Notes: generated by a model not told the origin, from the letters alone. DNA of 64,000 nucleotides from Parazoarcus communis (GCF_003111665.1 NZ_CP022188.1:3162001-3226000); one strand, 5' to 3'; shown: positions 1-10,098, counted from the first letter of the stretch. Numbers and translations: made by a program.

Positions 1-1
1 G

Positions 2-589
2 CTCACGCGCAAACTCGATGATGCCAACCGGGAGCTTACCCGTTTGTCCTCAGTTGACGGCCTGACCGGGATCGCCAACCGTCGTCGTTTCGACGAGAGT
101 CTGCGGCGTGAGTGGCGCCGTGCATCGCGTGCGGAATCGCCGGTGTCGCTGCTCATCGTCGATGTCGATTGCTTCAAGCCCTTCAATGACAACTACGGGC
201 ATCAGGTGGGCGACGAATGTCTCAAGGCAGTGGCGCGCACACTCGAGCAGAAATTGCGCCGCCCCACCGATCTTGTGGCACGCTACGGCGGCGAGGAGTT
301 TGCTGCCGTCCTGCCCGAAACGGCGCTCGAAGGTGCGCTTGGGGTTGCAGAACTGATGCGCGACGGTGTCGAGTCGCTTGCCATTACGCATCGTTTTTCG
401 GTGGCCGCAAACGTGGTGACGATCAGCGCGGGCGTGGCGAGCATGGTGCCTGCTCGAGGCGACGAGAACGGTTTTGAGCGTTTGCTGAAATCAGCGGACG
501 ATGCTTTGTACCGGGCCAAGAAGTCTGGCCGGAACCGGGTTGCAGCGGGTCTGCAGGAAGCCGGCATGGAAATCGGATTGCAAGAGTGA
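2..589 (+). CDS. GGDEF diguanylate cyclase, C-terminal part (5' end outside window)
   Basis: The reading frame is open from the window edge, so only the C-terminal output domain is visible. A short charged helix (residues LTRKLDDANRELTRL) leads into a GGDEF domain that starts with DGLTGIANRR. The active-site loop reads RYGGEEF, and an RxxD sequence (RPTD) lies five residues before it, which matches the inhibitory c-di-GMP site. The ending ADDALYRAKKSGRNRV is typical. The protein should make c-di-GMP from GTP. Its sensor or receiver part is not visible. The stop codon overlaps the GTG start of the next gene by 4 bases, so the two are probably co-translated. Confidence 0.93.
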   Translation, partial: LTRKLDDANRELTRLSSVDGLTGIANRRRFDESLRREWRRASRAESPVSLLIVDVDCFKPFNDNYGHQVGDECLKAVARTLEQKLRRPTDLVARYGGEEFAAVLPETALEGALGVAELMRDGVESLAITHRFSVAANVVTISAGVASMVPARGDENGFERLLKSADDALYRAKKSGRNRVAAGLQEAGMEIGLQE

Positions 590-972
590 CGAGAGCGTCC
601 AAGAAAATTATCGTTGTGGATGACAATGAAGTCATCCGGATGGCGCTGCGTGCCATTCTCCGACAGGCGGGCTTCAACGTCGTTGGCGAGGCCCGCGACG
701 GCGAAGCCGTGATCGAACTGGTCGAGAAGCTGGGGCCGGATCTGGTGTGCCTGGATGTGATGATGCCCGGGCGCAGTGGGCTCGAGGTTCTGACAGAGCT
801 GCGTGAGCGTTTTCCCGCGCTGAAGGTGTTGATGATCACCGGTCTCAGCGACCGTGACACGGTGACCACGGTGGTCGATCAGGGGGCGGTGGGCATGGTG
901 CTCAAGCCCTTCAACTCGGCACGCGTGGTCGAAACAGTGTCGCGCGTGCTGGGCCTGAGTGCGCCGGAGTAG
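586..972 (+). CDS. CheY-like single-domain response regulator
   Basis: This 128-residue protein is a receiver domain without an output domain. The acidic pair is Asp12-Asp13, the phosphoacceptor is Asp57 in LDVMMPG, and MITG and VLKPF supply the conserved Thr and Lys. The GTG start overlaps the stop of the diguanylate cyclase gene (GTGA), so the two are probably a signalling pair, with this protein acting as a phosphate shuttle or partner of that cyclase or of an upstream kinase outside the window. The partner is inferred from position only. Confidence 0.9.
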   Translation: MTRASKKIIVVDDNEVIRMALRAILRQAGFNVVGEARDGEAVIELVEKLGPDLVCLDVMMPGRSGLEVLTELRERFPALKVLMITGLSDRDTVTTVVDQGAVGMVLKPFNSARVVETVSRVLGLSAPE

Positions 973-1117
973 GGCGTCGAGCGCTGCGGGCGCAAGGCGC
1001 CGGCAGCGACGCGGTGGCCTGGGTACGGAGATTATGGCTGCGTTGAGGTGAGACCTAACCCCGTGGCGTTCAGTCCGGCCGCAGGTGGCAGTGGACACTC
1101 TCCACCCTTCCGGGCTT

Positions 1118-1879
1118 CTAGAAGCTGTCTTTCCAGGTCCTCAGCGCGCGCAGACACGCCAGCGGGCTTTCCGGCGTTTTTCCCGTGTGTTTTCTGACTG
1201 CCTCGATCACACTCGGCTCGTTCGTGCGCAGGAAGGGATTGATGTCCTTTTCGAGTGCGATCGTGCTCGGTAGCGTGGGGCGCCCCTTAGCGCGCAAGGT
1301 TTCGCAATGTGCGGCGTAGCAGTCACGCTCCGGGTTGTCGGGGTCGGCCGCGCGGGAGAAGGCCAGGTTCGACAAGGTGTATTCGTGGGTGCAATAGACC
1401 CGGGTATCGCCATCGAGTGCTGCGAAACGGGAGAGTGCTTTTTCCAGCTGCTCCACCGTACCCTCGAAGAGGCGGCCGCAGCCCGCCGAGAACAGGGTGT
1501 CGCCGCAAAAGAGCAGGCCGGGGGCGTGATACGCAATATGTCCGGCCGTATGCGCAGGCACATCGAGTACCGTCAGCTTGAGGCCGAGTCCGGGAAGGGT
1601 GACGCTGTCGCCATCCGACAGCGGGTTGCTGACGCCGGCAATGTGCTCGCTTGCAGGGCCGAATACCGGCACCGGACAGGCCTTCAGCAGCGCGGGCAGG
1701 CCGCCGACGTGGTCGGCATGATGGTGGGTGACCAGGACGGCGGACAGCGTCAGACCATGCGCCGAAAGATAGTCGAGGACGGGCGAGGCATCACCTGGAT
1801 CGACAGCGACCGCGTGGCGATCGTCGTGAATCAGCCAGATGTAGTTATCGCGGAAGGCAGGAAGAGGGATAATGTTCAT
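1118..1879 (-). CDS. gloB: Hydroxyacylglutathione hydrolase (glyoxalase II)
   Basis: A 253-residue metallo-beta-lactamase-fold enzyme that hydrolyses S-D-lactoylglutathione to D-lactate and glutathione, the second step of methylglyoxal detoxification. The metal motif THHHADH is at residues 51-57, followed by AHTAGH, FCGDTLF and CTHEYT. The C-terminal HAGH domain (FLRTNEPSV and onward) is complete, and the length is normal for the family. It is divergent from the methyltransferase gene, and the two 5' ends nearly touch, so they probably share a very short promoter region. Confidence 0.95.
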   Translation of the reverse strand: MNIIPLPAFRDNYIWLIHDDRHAVAVDPGDASPVLDYLSAHGLTLSAVLVTHHHADHVGGLPALLKACPVPVFGPASEHIAGVSNPLSDGDSVTLPGLGLKLTVLDVPAHTAGHIAYHAPGLLFCGDTLFSAGCGRLFEGTVEQLEKALSRFAALDGDTRVYCTHEYTLSNLAFSRAADPDNPERDCYAAHCETLRAKGRPTLPSTIALEKDINPFLRTNEPSVIEAVRKHTGKTPESPLACLRALRTWKDSF

Positions 1880-1907
1880 CTTCAGGATTTTGAAGCGCTG
1901 TCGATTC

Positions 1908-2645
1908 GTGTCAATCCCCGGTTTGTCGGAATGGCTGGAAACACCCCAGGGACGCTATCTGCTCGAGTGGGAGCAGAAGCGTCTGGAGGCGGTGGTGGCC
2001 GACATCTTCGGCTACAACGCGATGCAGCTCGGATTGCCCGGCCTGGATCTCCTGAGCGCGAACCGCATGCCTTTCCGTTTCCGGTGTGCCAGCCGTGGCG
2101 ATGTCGCGGTTGTCGCCTCGTATGAAGACCTGCCTTTCGCAAGTGGGAGCCTCGACCTGGTCGTCTTGCCCCACGTGCTCGAGTTTTCTTCTCGCCCCCA
2201 TCAGGTGCTACGCGAGGTCGAACGTGTGCTGGTGGCGGAAGGCAGCGTGGTGATCAGTGGCTTCAACCCCTACAGTCTGTGGGGTGTGCGCCGGCTGGCT
2301 GCGCGCAAGGGCGGAGTCATGCCGTGGACCGGACAGTATCTGTCGGTGCCGCGGATCAGGGACTGGTTCTCGCTGCTCGGATTCGAAACCCAGGCAGGCG
2401 GTTTTGGCTGTTATGTACCCGCTGTCACCACGCCCGAATGGCTGGACCGGTGGCGCTTCATGGACAGGTTTGGACCGCGCTGGTGGCCGGTGTGCGGAGC
2501 GGCATATGTGGTTCAGGGCATCAAGCGGGTGCAGGGCACACGGCTGATCATGCCCAACTGGAACGAACGACGTGCCAGTTCAAAACGCTTGTCGGCCGTG
2601 GCCCAGCGTGAAATTCATCCGGGAAGTACAAGGAAAACCCAATAG
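1908..2645 (+). CDS. Class I SAM-dependent methyltransferase
   Basis: The protein resembles the Methyltransf_11-type proteins that sit next to gloB and rnhA in many betaproteobacteria. Visible features are [19 protein letters not shown] (motif II/III region) and a [12 protein letters not shown] helix before [13 protein letters not shown]. The glycine-rich SAM loop is degenerate. I chose the GTG start because family-like sequence ([14 protein letters not shown]) begins there. An ATG at 1872 would add 12 residues and overlap the gloB start. The substrate is unknown. Confidence 0.8.
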   Translation: MSIPGLSEWLETPQGRYLLEWEQKRLEAVVADIFGYNAMQLGLPGLDLLSANRMPFRFRCASRGDVAVVASYEDLPFASGSLDLVVLPHVLEFSSRPHQVLREVERVLVAEGSVVISGFNPYSLWGVRRLAARKGGVMPWTGQYLSVPRIRDWFSLLGFETQAGGFGCYVPAVTTPEWLDRWRFMDRFGPRWWPVCGAAYVVQGIKRVQGTRLIMPNWNERRASSKRLSAVAQREIHPGSTRKTQ

Positions 2646-2647
2646 AA

Positions 2648-3106
2648 ATGGAAGAAGTCGATATTTACACCGATGGTGCGTGCAGCGGCAATCCCGGTCC
2701 GGGCGGCTGGGGGGCGATTCTGCGCAGCGGTGGTCATGAGAAGGAAATCTGGGGTGGCGAGCTCCAGACCACCAACAACCGCATGGAGATGATGGCAGTC
2801 ATCCGCGCTTTCGAGCTCCTCAAGCGGCCGGTGACGGTGCGCGTGCATACCGACAGCCAGTATGTGCAGAAGGGCATCTCGGAGTGGATCAAGGGCTGGA
2901 AGGCGCGGGGCTGGAAGACGGCCTCGAAGGAGCCGGTCAAGAACGCAGACCTGTGGCGCACGCTGGATGCGGCAGTTGCCATGCACCAGGTGAAGTGGCT
3001 GTGGGTGAAGGGACATGCGGGCCACCCCGAGAACGAACGGGCCGACGAACTCGCACGGCGCGGGGTCGAAGAGATACGCAAGACGGGCCGGACGGCGCAG
3101 GCATGA
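2648..3106 (+). CDS. rnhA: Ribonuclease HI
   Basis: A 152-residue enzyme that cuts the RNA strand of RNA-DNA hybrids. All catalytic residues are present: Asp9 ([14 protein letters not shown]), Glu47 (NNRMEMMA), Asp69 (HTDSQYV), His123 (KGHAGH) and Asp133 (ERADELA). Its start follows the methyltransferase stop by 2 bases, and the dnaQ-like gene follows after 19 bases, so the three form one operon. Confidence 0.97.
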   Translation: MEEVDIYTDGACSGNPGPGGWGAILRSGGHEKEIWGGELQTTNNRMEMMAVIRAFELLKRPVTVRVHTDSQYVQKGISEWIKGWKARGWKTASKEPVKNADLWRTLDAAVAMHQVKWLWVKGHAGHPENERADELARRGVEEIRKTGRTAQA

Positions 3107-3125
3107 AACACGAAGGAAAGTACTG

Positions 3126-3851
3126 ATGAGACAGATTGTTCTCGATACCGAAACCACCGGTCTGGACTGGCGCAACGGTGACCGGGTGATTGAAATCGGC
3201 TGTGTCGAGTTGCTCAACCGCAATCTGACCGGGCGCCATTATCACGTCTTCATCAATCCCGAGCGCGCAATCGACGCCGAGGCTGAGGCGGTCCACGGTA
3301 TTTCGCTGGAGTTCCTCGCCGACAAGCCGAAGTTCGCGGGCGTCGCGAACAGCTTCGAGGAGTTTGTGCGCGATGCGGAACTGGTCATTCACAATGCCAG
3401 CTTTGACGTCGGCTTTCTCAATCACGAGTTGAACCTGCTGGGGCGGCCGCCGATCGATCAGTTGTGCTGCGGCGTGGTCGACACGCTGAAGATGGCGAAG
3501 GAGCAGAATCCGGGCAAGAAGGCCTCGCTCGATGCCTTGTGCGACCGCTTCGCGATCGATAACGGCCATCGGACGCTACACGGCGCATTGCTCGATGCGG
3601 AGTTGCTTGCCGAGGTCTATCTGGCAATGACGCGTGGTCAGGAGAGCCTGATCATGACGCTTGAGGAAGAGCCCGGTTCGGCTCAGTTCGACGCTGCCGG
3701 TGGCGGATTCGAGCGGCCCCCGCAGCTGATTCAGCGCGCGTCTGCAGCCGAGCTGGAAGCGCACGATCAGCTCTTGGCGGACATTTCCAAGGCAAACAAG
3801 GGTTTGTGTCTGTGGCTGCCGCCGGAGCCGGCGGTCGAGGAAGCTGCCTGA
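3126..3851 (+). CDS. dnaQ: DNA polymerase III epsilon subunit (3'-5' proofreading exonuclease)
   Basis: A 241-residue DEDDh exonuclease. ExoI is Asp7/Glu9 in LDTETTG, ExoII is Asp94 in HNASFDVGFLN, and ExoIII is His152 and Asp157 in LHGALLDAE. It proofreads for the replicative polymerase and contacts the alpha subunit through its C terminus. The ATG at 3126 follows the good ribosome site GAAGGAAAG. The open frame extends upstream inside rnhA, but that part is not family-like. The pairing of rnhA with dnaQ is common in proteobacteria. Confidence 0.95.
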   Translation: MRQIVLDTETTGLDWRNGDRVIEIGCVELLNRNLTGRHYHVFINPERAIDAEAEAVHGISLEFLADKPKFAGVANSFEEFVRDAELVIHNASFDVGFLNHELNLLGRPPIDQLCCGVVDTLKMAKEQNPGKKASLDALCDRFAIDNGHRTLHGALLDAELLAEVYLAMTRGQESLIMTLEEEPGSAQFDAAGGGFERPPQLIQRASAAELEAHDQLLADISKANKGLCLWLPPEPAVEEAA

Positions 3852-3861
3852 GGACAGCGAC

Positions 3862-3892
3862 GCCCGGGGCGCCCGCAATGGGCGCCCCGGGC
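3862..3892. terminator. Strong hairpin between convergent dnaQ and CBS genes
   Basis: A perfect 13-bp inverted repeat (arms GCCCGGGGCGCCC and GGGCGCCCCGGGC, 5-base loop) sits between two converging genes. There is no clear T-tract, so it is likely a bidirectional transcript-end structure rather than a classical intrinsic terminator. Confidence 0.65.
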
Positions 3893-3897
3893 AGGCG

Positions 3898-4326
3898 TCA
3901 GCCGCCGCGGATGCGGGTTGTCTTGTGGCTGATCCGGAGTTTTTCCAGACCTCTGAGAATGTCGCGACGCGAGATCTGTCCGATCAGACGCTGGCCTTCC
4001 ACCACCGGCAGGCAGCGGTAGGTCTGTCCAAGAAAGAGTTCGATGGCGTCGATCAGACTGCTGTCGCCAGTGACTGACACCACGTTCTTGCTCATGTAGT
4101 CGCGGACGAGTCCGGCCTGTTGCTCGAAGTAGGATGCGTTGAGCGCGACCTTCAGGCAGTCCTTCTCCGACAGGAAACCAATCAGATGACCGTTGCTATT
4201 GGCCACCGGAGCACCGCTTAGACCGTGTTCAAGAAGAGTGTGGATGGCATGCAGAACCTCGTCTTCGGGATGAAGCGCCAGGTGGTCGCCGATCATGTAG
4301 TCCTTGACGAGCAGTGAATGGAGCAT
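3898..4326 (-). CDS. CBS-pair domain protein
   Basis: A 142-residue protein made almost only of two CBS motifs (residues about 7-60 and 75-130). Typical strings are VKDYMIGDHLALHPEDEVLHA, shortened here, and DYMSKNVVSVTGD, plus GFLSEKDCLK and GQISRRDILRG. CBS pairs bind adenine nucleotides or related ligands and regulate partner proteins. No catalytic domain is fused to it, and the partner is unknown. The nqrM gene lies 19 bases upstream on the same strand. Confidence 0.85.
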   Translation of the reverse strand: MLHSLLVKDYMIGDHLALHPEDEVLHAIHTLLEHGLSGAPVANSNGHLIGFLSEKDCLKVALNASYFEQQAGLVRDYMSKNVVSVTGDSSLIDAIELFLGQTYRCLPVVEGQRLIGQISRRDILRGLEKLRISHKTTRIRGG

Positions 4327-4345
4327 CGCGCCTCCTAAATGGTGA

Positions 4346-4549
4346 TCAGGTTTGTTGTTGTTCGGCCTGTGCCTTCATGCGGGCCAGCCGTTTGGGGCAG
4401 GGGTTCTCGCAGCCGCCTTCGCATTCGAGGCCGACCGCGCCAAGCCCGCCGCAACTGCCGGCAATTGGCTTGCGCCCAAATATGACGCCGATGGCCATCG
4501 CTGCAATCACGATGCCAACGACAAGCAGTGCAAGAATGAATGTACTCAT
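4346..4549 (-). CDS. nqrM: NqrM-like Na+-NQR maturation protein
   Basis: A 67-residue protein with an N-terminal membrane helix (FILALLVVGIVIAAMAIGV), then the family signature FGRKPIAGSCGGLGA and a cysteine cluster (LECEGGCENPCPKR). NqrM delivers iron to the NqrD/NqrE site of the sodium-pumping NADH:quinone reductase. The ATG at 4549 follows AACTGGAACC. A start 14 codons further upstream is possible but less family-like. No nqr genes are in this window, although in many bacteria nqrM follows nqrF. Confidence 0.8.
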   Translation of the reverse strand: MSTFILALLVVGIVIAAMAIGVIFGRKPIAGSCGGLGAVGLECEGGCENPCPKRLARMKAQAEQQQT

Positions 4550-4611
4550 GTCGGTTCCAGTTGAAGTCGCAATGATATACGGGGTGGACAATACCGCGGG
4601 CAGCTTCGTTC

Positions 4612-5382
4612 TTAAAGAACGAGTGTGCCGCCCGGCAGGCTGCCGGCCTGCTCTAGGCGCGTGACAGTGGGCAGCAGGTCGAGCCCGGTCGCCGCCTTCA
4701 GCATGCTGGCGCGTTCGCGCAGTTCCGCCAGCGGACGGTTCAGGCTGTCGCCTGCGGCGCCAAAAGCGACCACATTGCCGCTGTCGCAGGACGGGAAAGC
4801 GATCGCACGATCATCGAAAGCCGTGAGGATACGATCCACGCTGGCCTTGTAGCCCCGCGAACGGCCGAAGAGGTTCACCGACATCAGTCCCTGATCCGAC
4901 AGCCGTGTGCGCACGGCCTGGTAGAAGGGCAGGGTGTCGAGCACGCCGGCGCGGGCGTTACGGTCGAAGCCGTCGACCAGGATGTAGTCATAGCGCGTGT
5001 CCTTTTCCATCACATACTGGGCACCGTCACCGATATGGATCGAGAAGCGCGCGTCCTCCTGCGGCAGGCGGAAGAACTGGCGTGCGGCCGCGACCACCGA
5101 AGGGGCGATCTCGACCACCTGAATGCGGCTCTGCGGCAGATGATGGTGGATGAAACGGGTCAGCGAGGCCGCGCCCAGTCCGATGAGCAGCACCCGTCGC
5201 GGCCATTCACCGGCATCCTCCGCCAGACCGTCGCGCAGCAGCAGGCCTGCCATCATCTCGCGGGTATAGGCAAGCTCCAGTGCATTGGGTTTGCGGATAC
5301 GCATGGCGCCCTGCACCCACTCCGAGCCGAAGTGAAGGTAGCGGACGCCGGCTTCTTCGGAAATGTCGATCGGCGTACTCAT
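4612..5382 (-). CDS. Spermidine synthase-like methyltransferase-fold protein
   Basis: A 256-residue Rossmann-fold protein related to polyamine aminopropyltransferases. The nucleotide loop is [13 protein letters not shown], followed by VVEIAPSVV (acidic strand end), IGDGAQYV and DYILVDGFD, where the acidic residues would bind the amine. It lacks the long N-terminal beta domain of true SpeE, so its reaction is uncertain. The ATG overlaps the mutS stop codon by 4 bases, which indicates translational coupling with mutS. Confidence 0.8.
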   Translation of the reverse strand: MSTPIDISEEAGVRYLHFGSEWVQGAMRIRKPNALELAYTREMMAGLLLRDGLAEDAGEWPRRVLLIGLGAASLTRFIHHHLPQSRIQVVEIAPSVVAAARQFFRLPQEDARFSIHIGDGAQYVMEKDTRYDYILVDGFDRNARAGVLDTLPFYQAVRTRLSDQGLMSVNLFGRSRGYKASVDRILTAFDDRAIAFPSCDSGNVVAFGAAGDSLNRPLAELRERASMLKAATGLDLLPTVTRLEQAGSLPGGTLVL

Positions 5383-7973
5383 GTACTCATCCGTTTCAGT
5401 GCATACAGTTGTTCGAGTGCCTCGCGCGGGCTGAGGCTGTCCGGGTCGACATCGGCCAGTGCGGTGAGTACCGGGTGCGACAGCGGGGCTGTTTCGGGTT
5501 CGGGCAGGGTGGCAAAGAGGTCGGCCTGGGGGCCGTTGCCGATCTCGCGATTCTCCAGTGCGCGCAGGCGGCGCTTGGCGTCGCGGATGACGGTGGCCGG
5601 AATGCCGGCCAGCGCGGCGACTTCGATCCCGTAACTCTGGCTCGCGGGGCCTTCTTCCAGTGCATGGAGGAAGACGATGCGATGACCGTGCTCGACCGCG
5701 TCCAGGTGCACGTTGGCGCACTCAGGGTATTCGGTGTTGAGCCGTGTGAGTTCGAAGTAGTGGGTGGCGAACAGCGTGAGGCTGCGGTTCTTCTCCAGCA
5801 GGTGACGGGCGATGGAGAAGGCCAGCGCGAGACCGTCGAAGGTGGAGGTGCCACGGCCGATCTCGTCCATCAGCACCAGGCTGTGTTCGGTGGCGCCGTG
5901 CAGGATGGCCGAGGCTTCGGTCATCTCGACCATGAAGGTGGAGCGTCCGGAGGCGAGGTCGTCCGAGGCGCCGATCCGGGTGAAGATCGCATCGAGCGGC
6001 CCGAGGGTGGCGCTTTGGGCCGGGACGAAGCTGCCCACGTGCGCGAGCAGGCAGATCAGTGCAACCTGCCGCATGAATGTGGATTTACCGCCCATGTTGG
6101 GGCCGGTGATCATCAGCATGCGCCGGGTGGGCGCGAGCCGGGCATCGTTCTGGATGAAGTCCTCGACCTGGCGCTCGACCACAGGGTGGCGTCCACCGGC
6201 GATGGCAATGCCGGGTTGATCGGAGAACATCGGTGCGACATAGCCATAGCGCAGGGCGGCGTCGGCAAAGGCGGCGAGCCCGTCGAGCGTGGCCAGCGCA
6301 CGGGCGATGGCCTGCAGCGGCGGGATGTGCTGGGCCAGGGCGTCGAGGATCTGTTCGTAGAGCAGTTTCTCGCGCGCAAGTGCGCGCTCCTGTGCCGACA
6401 ATGCCTTGTCCTCGAAGGCTTTGAGCTCGGGGGTGATGTAGCGCTCGGCGTTCTTCAGAGTCTGGCGGCGGCGATAGTCTTCGGGCACCTTGTCGGCGTG
6501 CAGGCGGCTGACTTCGATGTAGAAGCCGTGCACGCGGTTGAATTCGACCTTCAGCCCCGGAATCCCGCTGCGCTCGCGTTCGCGCACCTCAAGCGCCATC
6601 AGGAACTCGCCGCAGTTGGTCTGGATGTCGCGTAATTCGTCGAGTTCGGCATCGAAGCCGGTCGCGATCACGCCGCCGTCGCGCACCATGGCTGCCGGTT
6701 CGTCGGTGATCGCACGGCCGAGGAGCTCGAGTGCGTCAGGCGAGATTGCCAGCCCGGCAGCGATGCCCGCCAGCAGTTCGCTGCGGGTCGAGGCCAGCGC
6801 ATCAGCAAGTTGTGGCAGGCGCGCCAGGCTCTCGCGCAGGGCCGACAGATCGCGCGGCCGTGCGCTGCGCAGGGCGATGCGGGCGGTGATGCGGTCCACG
6901 TCGGCCACGCCGCGCAAGGCGCTGCGCACAGCGGATGCGATCTGGCCGTCGCCCTCACCGACGAGTTCGGCAACCGCATGATGGCGGGCAGCGGGCAGCC
7001 TGCGGTCGCGCAGCGGATGATGCAGCGCGTGGCGCATCCAGCGCGAGCCCATGCTGGTGACGCAGGTGTCGAGCAGCGACAGCAGGGTGGGCGAGCTTTC
7101 GCCGCGCAGGGTTTCGGTGAGCTCCAGGTTGCGCCGGGTCGCGGCGTCGAGGCGGAGGTATTCCGATTCGCGTTCGACGGTCAGGCCGGTGATGTGGGTC
7201 AGGCTCTGGCGCTGGGTGGTCTTGGCGTAGTCGTAGAGTGCCGCGGCTGCGCCGAGCGCCACTGGCAGTTCATCAACACCGAAGCCGGCGAGGTCGCGGG
7301 TGGCGAAGTGGCCGGTGAGCATACGCACGCCGGTTTCGGCATCGAACTGCCAGTCGGCCAGGCGGCGCAGCGCGGGGGACAGGCTCTCGATCAGCGGCAG
7401 CGCGAGGCCGTCGGGAATGAGCACCTCGGCCGGGCGCAGGCGCTCGAACTGAGCCTGCAGCGATTCGGCCGGACACTCCATCAGGCGCAGATCGCCATTG
7501 GCGAGGTTGAGCCAGGCCAGACCGAGCACGCCACGATGCAGGTTTGCCGACAGCAGCAGCGCGTCGCGGCGGTCGTCGAGCAGCGCCGCGTCGGTGAGCG
7601 TGCCGGGCGTGACGATGCGGCTGACAGCGCGCTCCATCGGGCCCTTGGTGGCACCGGGCTCGCCGACCTGCTCGGCGATCACCACGGATTCACCCAGCTT
7701 GACCAGGCGCGTCAGGTATTGCTCGACGGCATGGAAGGGCACGCCGGCCATCTTGATCGGCTTGCCGGCGGACTGGCCGCGGGTGGTCAGCGTGATGTCG
7801 AGCAGGCGCGCAGCCTTCTCGGCATCTTCGAAGAAGAGCTCGTAGAAGTCGCCCATGCGATAGAAGAGCAGCGTGTCCGGGTGCTGCGTCTTGATGCGCA
7901 GATATTGCACCATCATCGGCGTGTGGCCGGGGAAGTCGTCTGCAGTGGGCGCGGTGTCTTGCCGGGTTTTCAA
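5379..7973 (-). CDS. mutS: DNA mismatch repair protein MutS
   Basis: An 864-residue, full-length mismatch sensor ATPase. The mismatch-binding Phe-x-Glu is in GDFYELFF near residue 43. The Walker A sequence is [15 protein letters not shown], followed by [16 protein letters not shown] (Walker B/signature) and the helix-turn-helix [14 protein letters not shown]. It recognises base mismatches and recruits MutL. The gene overlaps the spermidine-synthase-like gene by 4 bases. Confidence 0.97.
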   Translation of the reverse strand: MKTRQDTAPTADDFPGHTPMMVQYLRIKTQHPDTLLFYRMGDFYELFFEDAEKAARLLDITLTTRGQSAGKPIKMAGVPFHAVEQYLTRLVKLGESVVIAEQVGEPGATKGPMERAVSRIVTPGTLTDAALLDDRRDALLLSANLHRGVLGLAWLNLANGDLRLMECPAESLQAQFERLRPAEVLIPDGLALPLIESLSPALRRLADWQFDAETGVRMLTGHFATRDLAGFGVDELPVALGAAAALYDYAKTTQRQSLTHITGLTVERESEYLRLDAATRRNLELTETLRGESSPTLLSLLDTCVTSMGSRWMRHALHHPLRDRRLPAARHHAVAELVGEGDGQIASAVRSALRGVADVDRITARIALRSARPRDLSALRESLARLPQLADALASTRSELLAGIAAGLAISPDALELLGRAITDEPAAMVRDGGVIATGFDAELDELRDIQTNCGEFLMALEVRERERSGIPGLKVEFNRVHGFYIEVSRLHADKVPEDYRRRQTLKNAERYITPELKAFEDKALSAQERALAREKLLYEQILDALAQHIPPLQAIARALATLDGLAAFADAALRYGYVAPMFSDQPGIAIAGGRHPVVERQVEDFIQNDARLAPTRRMLMITGPNMGGKSTFMRQVALICLLAHVGSFVPAQSATLGPLDAIFTRIGASDDLASGRSTFMVEMTEASAILHGATEHSLVLMDEIGRGTSTFDGLALAFSIARHLLEKNRSLTLFATHYFELTRLNTEYPECANVHLDAVEHGHRIVFLHALEEGPASQSYGIEVAALAGIPATVIRDAKRRLRALENREIGNGPQADLFATLPEPETAPLSHPVLTALADVDPDSLSPREALEQLYALKRMST

Positions 7974-8172
7974 GGTCTGTTTTCTTCCGTTGTGGTCCGG
8001 GCGGACGTCGAGTGCGACAAACCCGGCAGTTTACCGCATCACCGACCAACTCCCGGCATCCGTCCCGGAATTCGGATGCTGGTGTGTGTGATGCAGGCTG
8101 CGATCCGCCATTGCCCCGTCCGCCTGTGTCGCCTGTCGGCGGCATTGCGGGCGTGAAGGGCGCAGTCACGCC

Positions 8173-8187
8173 GGTGCGGATATAATC
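8173..8187 (+). promoter_or_regulatory. Possible -10 region of the tssA promoter
   Basis: TATAAT at 8181-8186 lies within a short imperfect palindrome (GCGGATATAATCCGC), 29 bases before the tssA start. No good -35 hexamer is visible at the usual distance. Confidence 0.35.
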
Positions 8188-8214
8188 CGCATGTCATGAT
8201 CTGAAGGCCGGAAA

Positions 8215-9312
8215 ATGGAGCTTGAAATTCTTCTTCGTCCACTGGTGGGGCAATCGCGCTGTGGCCAGGACATGATGTTCTCGCCCGAGTTCGACAGCGT
8301 TCAGGAGGCGCGTCGTTTCGATGACCCGTCTTTGAACCAGGGCGAGTGGGTGACGGCGCGCAAGGAGGCCGACTGGCCTGCGGTCGTGTCCTCGTGCACG
8401 CAATTGCTCGCTGCGCGCACCAAGGATCTCAGGGTTGCGGTGTGGCTGGTGGAGGGGCTCGCGAAAACCCGGGGTGTCGCCGGGCTTGCCGATGGCTACA
8501 GCCTTCTTGCTCAGTTGTGCGAGCAGTACTGGCCCGACATCCATCCGCTGCCGGATGAGGGGGATCAGGCCTTGCGCGTGGGGAGTCTGACCTGGCTGCT
8601 GGGTCAGTCGGTGCGGATGGTCGCAGCGTTGCCGCTGACGGCGTCCGCGCCTGAGGTCTATACGGGGATCGACCTTGAACGCGTCCGTGCAGTGAGCCGC
8701 GAGGTCGAGCGCAATCCTGCTCAGGCCGAGGCGATTCTGCGTGATGCGCCGCTGACCCCTGCCGCATTCGATGCCGCGCGAAGCGAAACGCCCGCAGCCT
8801 TCTATCGCAGCAGTAGTGAACATGCCGGGCGTGCGCTGGACGCGCTCGATGCACTGCAGCGCGTGATCGACGGCCACCTCGGCGCGGAGGGGCCAAGCTT
8901 CGAGTCTGCACGGGAGGCGCTCCAGACGCTGATCGCCACCCTGCGCCGGTTCGCGCTGGAAGCGGGGGACGGGGACGCGCCTGAAACAGGGCTGGCGGAA
9001 GGTGCTGGCGACGGGGCTGCGGATGGGTGTAGGCCGGTGAATACGCCTACGCCTGCCACGCCTGTGGCCGGCGGACCGGCCATCCGCAGCCGGACGCAGG
9101 CGCTCGCTCAGTTGCGCGAGGTGGCGTCCTTCTTCCGTCATACCGAGCCCCATAGTCCGGTGGCCTATCTTGCGGACAAGGCCGCGCACTGGGGGGAGAT
9201 GTCCCTGCTTGAATGGTTGCGGGCGGTTGTCAGTGACGACGGGACACTGTCTCGGGTCGAGGAAATGCTCGGGGTGAAGGATGGTGGAGTGAGGACTGAC
9301 GGCAGAGGCTGA
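8215..9312 (+). CDS. tssA: Type VI secretion protein TssA (ImpA N-terminal domain family)
   Basis: A 365-residue protein. The N-terminal ImpA domain (about 20-140) contains the family pattern DWPAVVSSC, KDLRVAVWL and YWPDIHPLPDEGD. The C-terminal third has PHSPVAYLADKAAHWG and MSLLEWLR, the usual TssA ending. TssA organises baseplate and tail-sheath assembly. The middle is low-complexity (Gly/Ala/Asp). It ends immediately next to the convergent OmpA-like gene, with no base between the stops. The other tss genes of the sheath and spike are not in this window. Confidence 0.88.
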   Translation: MELEILLRPLVGQSRCGQDMMFSPEFDSVQEARRFDDPSLNQGEWVTARKEADWPAVVSSCTQLLAARTKDLRVAVWLVEGLAKTRGVAGLADGYSLLAQLCEQYWPDIHPLPDEGDQALRVGSLTWLLGQSVRMVAALPLTASAPEVYTGIDLERVRAVSREVERNPAQAEAILRDAPLTPAAFDAARSETPAAFYRSSSEHAGRALDALDALQRVIDGHLGAEGPSFESAREALQTLIATLRRFALEAGDGDAPETGLAEGAGDGAADGCRPVNTPTPATPVAGGPAIRSRTQALAQLREVASFFRHTEPHSPVAYLADKAAHWGEMSLLEWLRAVVSDDGTLSRVEEMLGVKDGGVRTDGRG

Positions 9313-10098
9313 TCAGCGGCCGATCCTGAACTCGATGCGCCGGTTTCGCGCCCGCCCCTCCGGGCTTGCATTGTCCGCAACCGGCCGGTCCGGGCCGGCG
9401 CCCAGCGCGGCAATGTAATCCGCTGCAACACCCCTCACAACGAGGTAGTCGCGCACGGCGTTGGCGCGCTCCAGACTCAGGCCGATGTTGGCAAGGCGAT
9501 TGCCTGCACTGTCGGTATGCCCGACCACCTGAACGTGAGGCGTATCGAGACTCACGATGCTGGCCGCCATCTCGTCGAGCAGCAGACGGCCATGGGCTGT
9601 TAGCACCGCCGATCCGCTCTCGAACTCGACAACGCGGTCGGCAAGGGTCTGATCGAGCACGGCCTGAGCGTTCGCGCCGACCACCAGTGCGTTATTGACG
9701 ACGTAGGCGGGGGTGAGCGAGGCCGCCGTGGTGCTGGCGATCTGTTGCCGCAGGGCTTCGTTGGCGACCTTGCCACGCAGGGTGACCCGTGTGCCGATGA
9801 CCTGCAGTTGCCCCTGGTGAACCTGCTTGAGATCCGGGTTCAGCAAGCGTTTTACGTGAGTGCTCCAGTTGGGTGGGGGCGTGACCCCGCCCACCTGCAA
9901 GCGATCGACTACCCGCTCCGTACCGTAGAGGGCGCGCGCACTTGCCACAAGGGCGGCGCGCGAGGCTTCGTCGGGGACGGTGCCGCTGAGAACCACCGGC
10001 GTCCCCGATACGGGTAGTGCTGGCTGTGCGAGGCAGGAAAATGGGTAGATCGCGAGCGCGAAGCCGATGCCGGCGAGCAGTCTGGTGATCGTGTTCAT
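9313..10098 (-). CDS. OmpA-family protein with N-terminal BON-like region
   Basis: A 261-residue exported protein. It has a signal peptide (LLAGIGFALAIYPFSCLA), then two BON-like segments (VVLSGTVPDEASRAAL and VTLRGKVANEALRQQI) and a C-terminal OmpA/peptidoglycan-binding domain (VVGHTDSAGNRLANIGLSLERA, shortened; ending RNRRIEFRI). Placed last in an operon with tssM and tagF, it probably anchors the T6SS membrane complex to peptidoglycan, like TagL or extended TssL. It overlaps tagF by 4 bases. Confidence 0.85.
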   Translation of the reverse strand: MNTITRLLAGIGFALAIYPFSCLAQPALPVSGTPVVLSGTVPDEASRAALVASARALYGTERVVDRLQVGGVTPPPNWSTHVKRLLNPDLKQVHQGQLQVIGTRVTLRGKVANEALRQQIASTTAASLTPAYVVNNALVVGANAQAVLDQTLADRVVEFESGSAVLTAHGRLLLDEMAASIVSLDTPHVQVVGHTDSAGNRLANIGLSLERANAVRDYLVVRGVAADYIAALGAGPDRPVADNASPEGRARNRRIEFRIGR

